A stretch of 64,000 nucleotides of DNA from Caulobacter sp. SLTY (GTDB lineage: Bacteria; Pseudomonadota; Alphaproteobacteria; Caulobacterales; Caulobacteraceae): positions 73,487 to 137,486 of the forward strand of contig NZ_JAAALA010000008.1 in NCBI RefSeq assembly GCF_009905535.1, in the 5' to 3' direction. The notes beneath the pieces are model-generated. The model was not told the origin of the DNA and searched no databases. It saw only the letters and a list, made by a program, of their open reading frames with translations. Position numbers and translations under genes: made by a program. Below are positions 28,841 to 37,734 of the stretch, one piece after another (positions within the stretch are counted from its first letter, which is position 1; every line of letters starts with the position of its first letter).

Positions 28841-29349
28841 GCGCTCTCTCCCAGGCTGGCCAGCAGTCTATCGCGTCCGCGCGCCACATGCGACTTCACC
28901 GTGCCGAGCGGCAGGCCCAGGGTGCTGGCCGCCTCCTCATGGGTCCAGCCCTCCCCCAGGCACAGGGTCACCGCCGCCCGCTGGTCCGGCGCCAGCCCAG
29001 CCAAGGCCGCCTCCAGAGACAGCCGGTCCTCGGCCCCGATCCCTTCGGCCGGCGCCGCTTCCGCCACCCATTCCCCGTCCCGCCGGGCCGACCGCACTGC
29101 CGATCGGCCCGCGGTCTGGGCCTTTCGCCAGGCGATGCCGAACAGCCAGGACCGGAACCTGGCGTCGTCCCGCAACCGGTCCAGGCTGGACCAGGCGGTA
29201 ACCAGCGCCTCCTGGGCGATGTCGTCGGCCTCCGCCCAACCGTGCGCCCGGCGCAGAAAGCCGCGCAGGGCTGGTCCGTGCAGCGCGACCAGTCTCGCGA
29301 AGGCGGCCTGAGATCCCTCTCGGGCCGCCCTCACCAGAGCGGCGTCCAT
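28837..29349 (-). CDS. ECF-type RNA polymerase sigma factor, cassette A
   Basis: 170 residues. Region 2 FARLVALHGPALRGFLRRA with AEADDIAQEALVTAWSSLDRL, and region 4 THEEAASTLGLPLGTVKSHVARGRDRLL. It clearly resembles the cassette B sigma (ADDIAQ(E/D)A, PLGTVKSHV.RG.D(R/K)L), but the region 4 recognition surroundings differ, so the two may read related but distinct promoters. Stop/start overlaps bind it to both neighbours. Confidence 0.93.
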   Translation of the reverse strand: MDAALVRAAREGSQAAFARLVALHGPALRGFLRRAHGWAEADDIAQEALVTAWSSLDRLRDDARFRSWLFGIAWRKAQTAGRSAVRSARRDGEWVAEAAPAEGIGAEDRLSLEAALAGLAPDQRAAVTLCLGEGWTHEEAASTLGLPLGTVKSHVARGRDRLLASLGESA

Positions 29350-29792
29350 CAGTCACGCCGGCTCGTCAACGCGGTGACCAGGGACGCCAGGCACAGGGCG
29401 CCCATGACGAAGGTGACGATCACGAAGGCCTCGCCGGCCCCGTAGATGTCGGTGGCGGCGGCAAAGCCGAACCCGGCCGCCATCACCCCGAACAGCACCA
29501 CCTGGTACCAGCGCCCCTCGCGGCGGCGATAGGACCGGTAGCGCCGGCGGGCGGCGCGGCGGTCCTCGCCGTAATCCTCGTCCTCCTCGCCGGAGTCGTC
29601 GGGATCGAGCGACCGGCTCTTAAGCCTGGCCATCAATTCCGGCGGCGGATCGCGGCCTTGATCTGCGTAGGTCTTGATCAGGTCCAGGGTGTCGCGGTGG
29701 CGCCGATAGCGCATGTACTGATCGAACGCCGCGTAGATGAAGTAGCCGATGGGAAACAGCAACCACCAGTAGGATCGGAACAGGTCTTCCAA
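29349..29792 (-). CDS. DUF6249-like membrane protein, cassette A
   Basis: 147 residues. N-terminal membrane segment (YWWLLFPIGYFIYAAFD), the element TYADQGRDPPPELMARLKSR, a highly charged stretch with acidic DDSGEEDEDYGED then basic RRAARRRYRSYRRREGR, and two C-terminal membrane segments. First gene of the cassette, sharing one base with the sigma gene start. The charged middle is longer than in the cassette B copy. Confidence 0.7.
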   Translation of the reverse strand: MEDLFRSYWWLLFPIGYFIYAAFDQYMRYRRHRDTLDLIKTYADQGRDPPPELMARLKSRSLDPDDSGEEDEDYGEDRRAARRRYRSYRRREGRWYQVVLFGVMAAGFGFAAATDIYGAGEAFVIVTFVMGALCLASLVTALTSRRD

Positions 29793-29890
29793 GGTCTTGC
29801 CCTCCAGCCCGCGGCGATCATCGCGCGGTTTCGAGAGGTAGTCGCCACCGAAGACGTCCCCGGATGCAGGGGCTCGAAACTTTTTTCCCG

Positions 29891-30493
29891 CTATCCGACG
29901 CGATCGGCGGGCCCGCCCTTGTTCACCGGCCGCGAATAGGTCTCCGGCCGCTTCTCCCCCGCCTTCTCCTTGATGGAGGCGATCTGGGCGGTGAAGTAGG
30001 GGGCCTCGCCCTCGCGCTTGAGGTAGGCGTCGAATTCCTCGAGCAGTTCGATGGCGTCCTTGGTCTGGCCCTTGCGGACCAGCTGGTTGGCCAGGCTGCC
30101 ACGCACGTCGACCAGCCTCGGCACGATCTCCAGCGCCTTGAGGTTGGCCCGGATCGCCCCGTCAAGGTCGCCGATCGCGTCCAGGCTGACCGCATAGTTG
30201 GCGTAGAGGTCGTAGGTCACCACACCCAGTTCCTCGGCCTTCTGATAGAAGTGGATGGATTCCTTGTGGTGGCCGGCGCGGGTGCGGGCGATGGCCAGCC
30301 GGGCGTTCACTGTCGGGTCGTTCGGATAGGTCTTCAGATAGCCGTTGTAGTTCGCCCCGGCGCAGTTCCAGTCACCCTCTCCGAAGCAGCGGTTGCCCTC
30401 CTCCAGGCTGGCCGGCTGCGGCGGCGCGGCCTTCTCGCAGGCGACGGCCAACAGGGACAGCGCCCCGACCAGAACCAGATCCCGAACCCGCAT
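29891..30493 (-). CDS. Tetratricopeptide-repeat lipoprotein
   Basis: 200 residues from ATG 30493 (GGGAGG upstream; the frame opens at 30529). The lipobox LLAVAC with acceptor C19 predicts an envelope lipoprotein. TPR-like helices follow: AGANYNGYLKTYPNDPTVNARLAIA, ESIHFYQKAEELG and AIRANLKALEIVPRL, giving three to four repeats for protein-protein contact. Partner unknown. It is separated from the ECF cassette by 98 bases and may share its direction of transcription. Confidence 0.8.
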   Translation of the reverse strand: MRVRDLVLVGALSLLAVACEKAAPPQPASLEEGNRCFGEGDWNCAGANYNGYLKTYPNDPTVNARLAIARTRAGHHKESIHFYQKAEELGVVTYDLYANYAVSLDAIGDLDGAIRANLKALEIVPRLVDVRGSLANQLVRKGQTKDAIELLEEFDAYLKREGEAPYFTAQIASIKEKAGEKRPETYSRPVNKGGPADRVG

Positions 30494-30545
30494 CGCGCGC
30501 CCTCCCCTTCGGCCAGCCATGGCTAGCACAGCCGGCGCGGCGTCG

Positions 30546-30896
30546 TCACTTGCCCAGAGCAGCGGCGTATTGCTCCGGCTTGAACCCGACCAGAAGGGGC
30601 CCGGCCCCCTCGACCACCGGGCGCTTGATCATTGAGGGGCTGGCCGCCATCAGGGCGATCGCCTTGGCCTCATCGATATCCCGCTTGTCGGAGTCGGGCA
30701 GCGCCCGAAAGGTGGTCCCGGCCTTGTTGAGCAGCACCTTCCAGCCGACCTGACCGGCCCAGGCCTTCAGCTTCGCCGCCGTCACCCCCTGCGCCTTGTA
30801 GTCATGGAAGTCGTAGCCGATCCCCTGCGCCTCCAGCCATTTGCGGGCTTTGGCGACCGTATCGCAGTTTTTGATGCCGTACATGGTCAGGGTCAT
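30546..30896 (-). CDS. ArsC/Spx-family reductase (YffB-like)
   Basis: 116 residues of the ArsC-like thioredoxin fold: MYGIKNCDTVAKARKWL with single N-terminal Cys C11 (CDTV instead of the arsenate-reductase CGTS-type loop), LLNKAGTTFRAL and the C-terminal MIKRPVVEGAGPLLVGF. This is the uncharacterised YffB branch, small and GSH-related, not a proven arsenate reductase and not the RNA-polymerase-binding Spx. ATG 30896 is chosen from the conserved N-terminus; the frame extends upstream. Confidence 0.85.
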   Translation of the reverse strand: MTLTMYGIKNCDTVAKARKWLEAQGIGYDFHDYKAQGVTAAKLKAWAGQVGWKVLLNKAGTTFRALPDSDKRDIDEAKAIALMAASPSMIKRPVVEGAGPLLVGFKPEQYAAALGK

Positions 30897-31007
30897 TGGG
30901 CTGCCTCTCGCCTTGCAAAACAGGCACGCAGATAGCGGCCTCGAAGATTCCCTTCCATCCTCGTTACGGCGCTGCAACCGGTCAGCGGCTCGCGTCGTTC
31001 TTCGGAC

Positions 31008-31571
31008 ATGAGGCTGTTCGTTCCCGCCCTGCTTGTCGTCTCGGCCACCGCAGCCATGCCGGCGGCGGCGCAGCAACTAAGCGATCCTTCGCTCGACAGC
31101 CTGCGCCAGCGACCGATCGACGGGCGGCTGGAACCGCGTCTGCGCGACCCTGGCGCCCAGGACGGCTGGGCGGCCGCCGACGAGCCCCCTTCGATCCGCA
31201 TCAAGGCGCCAGACAAGCGATCTGAATGGGATCTGTCGGCCAGCACCCGCTTCGTGGAGGAAACCCGCGCCAACGCCATCGACTTCCAGACCCCCGGCCT
31301 GTTCGAGGCCGAAGGCGCGGTGGTGCGGCGGGTCGGAGATTTCCGGGTCGGGGCGGTCGGCTACACGGCGCGCACGGTCGGCGACAAGGCCGGCCGAGGC
31401 CCGCGCCTGGGGCCGATGAAGTGGCAGGGCAACGCGGTCGGTCCCATCGTCGGCTATGACACCTCGGTGGTCGGCAAGCCCGCCACAATCTCCCTGCGCT
31501 GGTATCGCGAGATCGACGCGCCCGGGGAGGACGGCAACACTGTTTCGGCCTCCTTCGCGGTTCGGTTCTAG
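31008..31571 (+). CDS. Secreted hypothetical protein
   Basis: 187 residues. Signal peptide MRLFVPALLVVSATAAMPAAAQQ with AAA-Q cleavage. The mature part has a disordered Pro/Arg/Asp-rich first third and then alternating short strands (ASTRFVEETRANAIDFQ, VGPIVGYDTSVVG, TISLRWYREIDAPG) ending in VSASFAVRF. The terminal aromatic and strand pattern resembles a small outer-membrane or beta-rich periplasmic protein. Not recognised as a named family. Confidence 0.65.
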   Translation: MRLFVPALLVVSATAAMPAAAQQLSDPSLDSLRQRPIDGRLEPRLRDPGAQDGWAAADEPPSIRIKAPDKRSEWDLSASTRFVEETRANAIDFQTPGLFEAEGAVVRRVGDFRVGAVGYTARTVGDKAGRGPRLGPMKWQGNAVGPIVGYDTSVVGKPATISLRWYREIDAPGEDGNTVSASFAVRF

Positions 31572-31716
31572 ATTTGACACAACTCACGCTGGGCTGTGCC
31601 AATTGTCGCAGGGGGCCAAAATCGGCCCAAGCGGCGTCTGACGCCACCGTCAGTTAACTAAGCGGCAAGCCAAACCGGCGTCTAGGTCAAGGCTCAACCT
31701 GGGGCCGATTAGAAAC

Positions 31717-32397
31717 ATGAATTACCGCTATCTCGCAGTCGTGCTGGCAGCCGGCTGCGTCACCGCATCTCCCTCGGTCGCGGGCGAATTTTCCGGCAAG
31801 GTCGGCCTGGCCAGCCAATACCTGGGCAAGGGGCTGGGCAAGAGCGACGAGGAACCGGCGCTGTTGGGTTCGGTGCGCTACACCGCCGACAGCGGCCTCT
31901 ATGCGGACGCCTTCATCTCCCAGGCCGCGTCCAGCCGCGGCGCCGACGCCGAGTTGATCCTGGCTACCGGCTTCGAAGCCGAGGCCGGCGGGTTCGAGTT
32001 CGACAGCCAGTTGATGTACCGGGAAATGCTCGGCGAAACCAACGGCGTCGACAGTGGCTACTTCGAACTGCAAGGCGACGCCTCCCGCAAGTTCGGGAAG
32101 ATTTTCAGCGCCCGCCTCCGCGTTAACTACTCGCCTGACACCTACGGCTACGGCGACGAGGCCTGGTGGGTCGAGGCCCAGGGCGGCCTGAAAGCAGGCG
32201 AAGCCGGGCAGATCACCGCAGCCTATGCGGTGCGCCGCATCGAGGGCGGCGCGGACTACGACGCCTGGAATATCGGCTACCGCCACAAGTTCACCAAGGC
32301 CTTCGGCGGCGACCTGCGCTGGTACGACACCGATGCGCATTCGCTCGGCGAGCGGTACGAAGGCCGCCTCGTCGCCGCCCTCACCTACAGCTTCTAA
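31717..32397 (+). CDS. TorF-family putative outer-membrane porin
   Basis: 226 residues with signal peptide (MNYRYLAVVLAAGCVTASPSVAG) and a series of amphipathic strands ending in the C-terminal aromatic VAALTYSF, as required for outer-membrane barrel assembly. The start of the mature part, GKVGLASQYLGKGLGKSDEEPALLGSV, matches the TorF family pattern (SSQYLFRGxSxS...P). Family function is not proven. It stands directly ahead of the chemoreceptor gene with a 12-base gap, so it may be in the chemotaxis operon. Confidence 0.75.
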   Translation: MNYRYLAVVLAAGCVTASPSVAGEFSGKVGLASQYLGKGLGKSDEEPALLGSVRYTADSGLYADAFISQAASSRGADAELILATGFEAEAGGFEFDSQLMYREMLGETNGVDSGYFELQGDASRKFGKIFSARLRVNYSPDTYGYGDEAWWVEAQGGLKAGEAGQITAAYAVRRIEGGADYDAWNIGYRHKFTKAFGGDLRWYDTDAHSLGERYEGRLVAALTYSF

Positions 32398-32409
32398 GGA
32401 GGGGGACCC

Positions 32410-34356
32410 ATGAGCCTCGCGGACTGGACCATCGCCCGAAAAGTCGGTGCGGCGTTCACCGGTGTGGTGGCGATCGTCGCCGCGACCGGCGCCTTCACCG
32501 TCTACCAGGTCAACAACATCAGCGTCCTCAACAAGAGCCTTGAGGGCGCCTGGAACGAGGACATCGCTCTGCGCCGGGCCGAGTTCTACCTCGCCCGCCA
32601 GGAAAACAGCCTGCGTGGCTACATCCTGAGCCAGGACGCCTACTACCTTGAACGGCTGAACGCCCACCGGGCGAACTTCAAGAAGCAGCTGACGGTCATC
32701 GAGAGCAATGCCGGCGGCGACGCCGCTCAGCTGCAGCGTATCGCCGACACCGCCCAGGCCGCCGACGGCTGGCACACCGGCGTCGTCCAGCGCGTCGACG
32801 GCATGATTCAGTCTGGCGGGGTCGCCGACGCTATCGCCCTGGTCGGCCGGGATGGCGAGGCCGACGGCCTGATGGAGAAGGCCGAGAACAATCTGGACGT
32901 CCTGACCAAGGCCACCGACGGCCGCATCGCCGCCGAGCGCAAGGAGTTCGCCGATCTGATCGGCCTGACCGTCGCCCTGGCCATTGTCGGGGTCCTGTTG
33001 GCCGCCGCCCTGGCAGCCTTCGCCGGCCTGTTGCTGGCGCGGACCATCAGCCGGCCGGTTCGCGGCCTGACCTCGGTCATGGAACGGTTGGCGGTGGGTG
33101 ATCTGTCGGTCGATATCGCCTCCGCTCGTCGGGGCGACGAGATCGGCGCCATGAGCCGCGCGGTTCAGGTGTTCAAAGACAATGCCGTGGCCCTGAAGAC
33201 CGCCTCCGCGGACAAGGACCGCATGGAAGGCGACGCGCGACTGTCCCGCGAACGCACCGAGGCCGACCGCGCCCGCGCCGCCGCCGAACTGGCGGCCGTT
33301 GTCGAGGAGACCGGCGTCGCCCTCTCCGCCCTCTCCGAAGGCGACCTCAGCCACCGCATCCACGCCGACTTCCCCGGCGAATACCGCCGCCTGAAGGACG
33401 ACTTCAACCTGGCCATGGGCCGGCTGGAAGAGGCGATGAGCGTGATCACCGCCAACGCCACGGCCATGCAGTCCGGCGTCGGCGAGATCAGCCAGGCCGC
33501 CGACGACCTGTCCCGCCGCACCGAACAGCAGGCCGCGACTCTTGAAGAGACCGCCGCCGCCCTGGAAGAGATCACCGCCACGGTGAAGAAGACCGCCGAG
33601 GGCGCGCAACAGGCCAACAGCGTGGTCACCGGCGCCAAGGCCGACGCCGAGCAGAGCGGCGTGGTCGTCTCCAATGCCGTCGCCGCCATGGGCGAGATCG
33701 AGCGCTCCGCCGACCAGATCAGCCAGATCATCGGCGTGATCGACGAAATCGCCTTCCAGACCAACCTTCTGGCCCTCAACGCAGGGGTGGAGGCGGCCCG
33801 CGCCGGCGACGCCGGCAAGGGCTTCGCGGTCGTCGCCCAGGAAGTGCGGGCCCTGGCCCAGCGCTCCGCCGAGGCGGCCAAGGAGATCAAAGCCCTGATC
33901 ACCGCGTCCAGCCAGCAGGTCGGCCAGGGTGTGCAGCTGGTCGGCCAGACCGGCGAGGCCCTGCGCCGCATCGTCGAGCGGGTGGCCGAGATCACCGGTC
34001 TGGTCTCCGAGATCACCGCCTCGACCCAGGAACAGGCCACCGGCCTCTCCCAGGTCAACATCGCGGTCAACCAGATGGACCAGGCCACCCAGCAGAACGC
34101 GGCCATGGTCGAGCAGTCCACCGCCGCCAGCCACGCCCTGTCCCAGGAAGCGCTGGAGCTGGTCCGCCTGGTCGCCCGCTTCCGCACCAGCGGCGCTGCT
34201 CCGGTGGCGAGGGCGGCTCCCGTCGCCGCCCCGATCGTCGCCACGCCGGCGCCGACCGCAGCCAACAGCTTCCGCAACCGCTATTCCGCCCCTGCCCTCA
34301 AGACCACCCAACAGGTTCGCGCCGCCCCGGTGGACGACAGCTGGGAGGAGTTCTGA
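32410..34356 (+). CDS. Methyl-accepting chemotaxis protein (McpA-like)
   Basis: 648 residues, inner-membrane chemoreceptor. TM1 at about 12-34, a periplasmic four-helix sensor domain (about 35-180), TM2 at about 185-212, HAMP ([20 protein letters not shown]), a second HAMP-like stretch ([14 protein letters not shown]), then the signalling domain with hairpin tip [20 protein letters not shown] and [16 protein letters not shown]. The C-terminus ends DSWEEF, with the WExF pattern of the CheR/CheB tethering pentapeptide. GGAGGGGG upstream of the start is a strong ribosome-binding site. First of twelve consecutive chemotaxis genes. Confidence 0.95.
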   Translation: MSLADWTIARKVGAAFTGVVAIVAATGAFTVYQVNNISVLNKSLEGAWNEDIALRRAEFYLARQENSLRGYILSQDAYYLERLNAHRANFKKQLTVIESNAGGDAAQLQRIADTAQAADGWHTGVVQRVDGMIQSGGVADAIALVGRDGEADGLMEKAENNLDVLTKATDGRIAAERKEFADLIGLTVALAIVGVLLAAALAAFAGLLLARTISRPVRGLTSVMERLAVGDLSVDIASARRGDEIGAMSRAVQVFKDNAVALKTASADKDRMEGDARLSRERTEADRARAAAELAAVVEETGVALSALSEGDLSHRIHADFPGEYRRLKDDFNLAMGRLEEAMSVITANATAMQSGVGEISQAADDLSRRTEQQAATLEETAAALEEITATVKKTAEGAQQANSVVTGAKADAEQSGVVVSNAVAAMGEIERSADQISQIIGVIDEIAFQTNLLALNAGVEAARAGDAGKGFAVVAQEVRALAQRSAEAAKEIKALITASSQQVGQGVQLVGQTGEALRRIVERVAEITGLVSEITASTQEQATGLSQVNIAVNQMDQATQQNAAMVEQSTAASHALSQEALELVRLVARFRTSGAAPVARAAPVAAPIVATPAPTAANSFRNRYSAPALKTTQQVRAAPVDDSWEEF

Positions 34357-34358
34357 CC

Positions 34359-34631
34359 ATGAGCGCCCGTAGCTACACCCTCCCCCCCGTCATCGATCCC
34401 GCCTCGGTCGGCGCCCTGCGCACCGATCTTCTGGCCCTGCGCGGCGAGGACCTGATCGTCGAGGGCGACGCGGTCCAGCGCATCGGGGGCCTGGGGCTGC
34501 AGGTGCTGATTTCCGCCCAGCGGACCTGGGCCGCCGACGGCCACACACTCAGCCTTAACCAACCTTCCCCCTCACTCATCGAGATGCTGCGCCTTACCGG
34601 CGCGGCCCAGCTGCCGGAGTTCAACTCATGA
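34359..34631 (+). CDS. cheX: STAS-domain protein of the chemotaxis operon (CheX position)
   Basis: 90 residues, single STAS fold (LPPVIDPASVGALRTDLLAL, DLIVEGDAVQRIGGLGLQVLISAQ). In anti-anti-sigma STAS proteins the phosphorylated Ser/Thr lies in a DSxG-type loop. Here that loop reads RIGGLGLQ with Gly at 43/44, so it cannot be phosphorylated in the usual way. The symbol follows the Caulobacter gene name at this position; it is not the CheX phosphatase of Thermotoga or Borrelia. Overlaps cheY by four bases. Confidence 0.8.
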   Translation: MSARSYTLPPVIDPASVGALRTDLLALRGEDLIVEGDAVQRIGGLGLQVLISAQRTWAADGHTLSLNQPSPSLIEMLRLTGAAQLPEFNS

Positions 34632-34993
34632 GCCTCACCGTCCTGACGGTCGATGACTCCCGAACCATGCGCGACATGCTGATGCTCGCCCTGAAGGACG
34701 CCGGCTTCGACGTCGTTCAGGCCGTCGACGGCGTCCATGGCCTGGAAGTGCTCGACCAGAGCAGCCCGCAGGTGATCATCACCGACATCAACATGCCCCG
34801 CATGGACGGCTTCGGCTTCATCGAGGGCGTGCGGCGCGACAACCGCCACCGCGGTGTGCCGATCCTGGTGCTGACCACCGAGAGCGACCCCAGCAAGAAG
34901 GACCGCGCCCGCCAGGCCGGGGCCACGGGCTGGATCGTAAAGCCGTTCAGCCCCGCCAAGCTGGTTGAAGCCATCCGCCGCGTCGCCGCCTAA
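34628..34993 (+). CDS. cheY: Chemotaxis response regulator CheY (first copy)
   Basis: 121-residue stand-alone receiver. Acid pocket D9/D10, phosphoacceptor D53 (ITDINMPRMDG), T83/T84 switch residue region (LVLTTES) and K105 (VKPF): a complete set. Phosphorylated by CheA and expected to bind the flagellar switch FliM or to drain phosphate. GATGACTCCCG-type start immediately after the STAS gene, translationally coupled. Confidence 0.95.
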   Translation: MSLTVLTVDDSRTMRDMLMLALKDAGFDVVQAVDGVHGLEVLDQSSPQVIITDINMPRMDGFGFIEGVRRDNRHRGVPILVLTTESDPSKKDRARQAGATGWIVKPFSPAKLVEAIRRVAA

Positions 34994-35013
34994 CCCAAAG
35001 CCTCGAGGCCCCC

Positions 35014-37263
35014 GTGGATCCGCTCGAACAGATCAAGATCACCTTCTTCCAGGAATGCCAGGAGCTGCTGGCCGACCTGGAGGCCGGGCTGATGGCGTTG
35101 GAGGCCGGCGAGGCCGACGAAGACACCATCAACGCGGTGTTCCGCGCCGTGCATTCGGTGAAGGGCGGGGCCGGCGCCTTCGGCATGGAGGATCTGGTCC
35201 AGTTCGCCCATGTGTTTGAGACCACCCTGGACGATACCCGCGCCGGCCGCCTGGATGCCGACGACCACGTCATCAAGGTGATGCTGCGAGCCTCCGACAT
35301 GCTGGCCGACCTAGTTACCGCCGCCCAGGGTGACGGCGCGGCCGACCTGGCGCGGGCTGAAGTCATCGCTCAGGAACTGGCCGCTCTTGGCCATACCCCC
35401 ACCGGGGCCGACGCGGAGCCGGAGAGCGACATCCCCGGACTGGATTTCACGCCGCTGCCCGCGTTCGTCGCAGAGGCCGCGTCGGCGATCGACGAGCCCA
35501 TCGCCGATGAGCTGGGCTTCACGCCGATGCGCGTCATCCTGGACGAGCCCCCGGCGCCCCCCGCCGGCAGAGGCTGGCGCATCCAGCTGACCCCTGCGGC
35601 GGACATGTACGCCAAGGCCAACGACGTCACCCCGCTCCTGCGTGAGCTGGAGCGTCTCGGCCCCTGCCTGACCAGCCTCGACGCCGCCGGCGTTCCGAAC
35701 CTCACCGCGCTCGACGCCGAAGGCGCCTACCTCAGCTGGACGGTCGAACTGGCCGCCGACGTCGCCCGCGACCAGGTCGCCGAGGCCTTCGAATTCGTCG
35801 AGGGCGATTGCGTCCTCAGCATCGAGCCGCTCGACACGCCCCCTGCCGTGGCGATCGAGGCGCCGCTCGACCTTGAGGCCCTCCTGGCCGAGGCCCGTGC
35901 CCCCGTTCCGCCCACCCCGGAGGACGAGATCCAGGCGGTAATCGACGAGGTGGTGCCGGCCATTCCGGTGAATGTCTCCCCGCCCCCCGTCGCCGCCTCG
36001 CCGCTCGCCGCCTCGCCGGCCGCCCAGGCCACGGCCGACGCCAGCGGCGCCTCCACCGCCCAGGCCACCATCCGCGTCGACCTGGAGCGGGTCGACCGGC
36101 TGATCAACCTGGTCGGCGAGCTGGTGATCAACCAGGCCATGCTGACCCAGCGGGTGGCCGAGTCCGGCATCGCCCGCTCCTCCAACGTCTCGGTCGGCCT
36201 CGACGAGCTGGAACAGCTGACGCGCGAGATCCAGGACAGTGTCATGGCCATCCGGGCCCAGCCGGTGAAGTCCGTGTTCCAGCGCATCCCGCGCCTGGTC
36301 CGCGAGATCGCCGCCAGCACCGGCAAGCAGGTCCGCTTGGTCACTGAAGGCGAGGGCACCGAAGTCGACAAGACCGTCATCGAGCGGCTCAGCGACCCGA
36401 TCACCCATATGATCCGCAACGCCATCGACCACGGACTGGAATCCACGGCCAAGCGCCTGGAGGCCGGCAAGCCGGAAGAGGGCGTGGTCAAGCTGGCCGC
36501 CCTGCACCGGTCGGGCCGCATCGTCATTGAGGTGTCGGACGACGGCGCCGGCATCAACCGCTCCCGCGTGCGCCAGATCGCCATTGACAAGGGCCTGATC
36601 GACCCGGAAGCGGCGCTGACCGACGACGAAGTCGACAACCTGATCTTCCTGCCTGGCTTCTCCACGGCGGCGACCGTGTCCAACATCTCCGGCCGCGGGG
36701 TCGGGATGGACGTGGTCCGCCGGTCGATCCAGGCGCTGGGCGGCCGCATCTCGATCAGCTCGACGCCCGGCAAGGGCTCGACCTTCACCATGAGCCTGCC
36801 GCTGACCCTGGCGGTGCTCGATGGCATGGTGGTCAGCGTCGGCGAACAGACCCTGGTCACCCCGCTGACCGCCATCATCGAGACCCTGCAACCCAAGGCC
36901 GCCGACGTCCGCACCCTGGGCCCCACCAGCCGCGTCATCGCGGTGCGCGACGCCTATGTGCCGCTGATCGACATCGGCGCCGTCCTCGGCTGGCGCACCG
37001 AGGCGCCCGACCCCTGCGAGGGCGTCTGCCTGCTGGTCGAGAACGAGGGAGGCGGCCGCGCCGCCCTGCTGGTCGACGCCATCCAGGGCCAGCGCCAGGT
37101 GGTCATCAAGAGCCTGGAAGCCAACTACCAGCAGGTCGCCGGCATCGCCGCCGCGACCATCCTGGGCGACGGCCGGGTCGCCCTGATCCTCGACGTCGAT
37201 GCCGTAATCGCCATGCGCGGCAAGGCCGCCAACCCCGTTTCCACTCTGGCCCTCGCGAGCTGA
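35014..37263 (+). CDS. cheA: Chemotaxis sensor kinase CheA
   Basis: 749 residues. GTG start 35014 with GAGG upstream. P1/HPt domain with phosphoacceptor H47 in AVFRAVHSVKGGAGAFG; P2-like region at about 190-270 (GRGWRIQLTPAADMYAKAND...), which normally binds CheY/CheB; Ala/Pro linker; dimerisation P3 from about 351 (IRVDLERVDRLINLVGEL); HATPase P4 with N box MIRNAIDHGLE near 466, G1 DDGAGIN near 509, G2 GRGVGMDVV near 560; CheW-like P5 from about 600. All catalytic motifs are intact. It serves the receptor through CheW and phosphorylates CheY and CheB. Confidence 0.97.
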   Translation: MDPLEQIKITFFQECQELLADLEAGLMALEAGEADEDTINAVFRAVHSVKGGAGAFGMEDLVQFAHVFETTLDDTRAGRLDADDHVIKVMLRASDMLADLVTAAQGDGAADLARAEVIAQELAALGHTPTGADAEPESDIPGLDFTPLPAFVAEAASAIDEPIADELGFTPMRVILDEPPAPPAGRGWRIQLTPAADMYAKANDVTPLLRELERLGPCLTSLDAAGVPNLTALDAEGAYLSWTVELAADVARDQVAEAFEFVEGDCVLSIEPLDTPPAVAIEAPLDLEALLAEARAPVPPTPEDEIQAVIDEVVPAIPVNVSPPPVAASPLAASPAAQATADASGASTAQATIRVDLERVDRLINLVGELVINQAMLTQRVAESGIARSSNVSVGLDELEQLTREIQDSVMAIRAQPVKSVFQRIPRLVREIAASTGKQVRLVTEGEGTEVDKTVIERLSDPITHMIRNAIDHGLESTAKRLEAGKPEEGVVKLAALHRSGRIVIEVSDDGAGINRSRVRQIAIDKGLIDPEAALTDDEVDNLIFLPGFSTAATVSNISGRGVGMDVVRRSIQALGGRISISSTPGKGSTFTMSLPLTLAVLDGMVVSVGEQTLVTPLTAIIETLQPKAADVRTLGPTSRVIAVRDAYVPLIDIGAVLGWRTEAPDPCEGVCLLVENEGGGRAALLVDAIQGQRQVVIKSLEANYQQVAGIAAATILGDGRVALILDVDAVIAMRGKAANPVSTLALAS

Positions 37264-37266
37264 ACC

Positions 37267-37734
37267 ATGATCGAAGCCGTCACCAACGCCAGCGAACCGC
37301 GACGCGAACTGGTCTCCTTCCGGGCCGGGGACCAGGAATACTGCGTGGACATCATGGCCGTCCGCGAGATCCGCGGCTGGACCCCCTCCACCACCCTGCC
37401 CCAGAGCCCGCCCTACGTCTGCGGAGTGATCAATCTGCGCGGGGCGGTGCTGCCGATCATCGACTTCAACTGCCGCCTGGGCCGTGACCCCGTCGAGCCC
37501 TCCGCCCGCCATGTGATCATCGTGACGCATATCGGCGCCAGGCTCGTGGGCCTGCTGGTCGATGCGGTGTCGGACATCCTGACGGTGACCAACGACTCCA
37601 TCCAGCCCACGCCCGACGTCGCCTGCGACACCGTCCGCAGCTTCGTGCGCGGCATCCTGGCCATCGACGGTCGGATGATCAGCCTGGTTGCCCTGGACCG
37701 CATCCTGCCCGAACTGGAAGCTGAAGCCGCATGA
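37267..37734 (+). CDS. cheW: Chemotaxis coupling protein CheW
   Basis: 155 residues with the two SH3-like subdomains of Che[43 protein letters not shown], and [14 protein letters not shown]. It couples receptors to CheA. Start is three bases after cheA, end overlaps cheR by four bases (ATGA). Confidence 0.96.
   Translation: MIEAVTNASEPRRELVSFRAGDQEYCVDIMAVREIRGWTPSTTLPQSPPYVCGVINLRGAVLPIIDFNCRLGRDPVEPSARHVIIVTHIGARLVGLLVDAVSDILTVTNDSIQPTPDVACDTVRSFVRGILAIDGRMISLVALDRILPELEAEAA

Noticed and set aside
30546-30896. Arsenate reductase ArsC or transcription regulator Spx
   Set aside because: The Cys loop reads CDTV and no ars genes are near; the sequence fits the uncharacterised YffB branch.
31640-31680. 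CtrA site before the TorF/chemotaxis operon (TTAA-N7-GCAA)
   Set aside because: Only one half-site is exact; not enough to call.
31687-34311. Long minus-strand open frame (about 870 codons) opposite the TorF and chemoreceptor genes
   Set aside because: Gly/Asp/Leu/His-rich low-complexity translation with no motif; the plus strand encodes a clear chemoreceptor.
35311-37530. Minus-strand open frame of about 740 codons opposite cheA
   Set aside because: Mirror of cheA codons; no recognisable domain.
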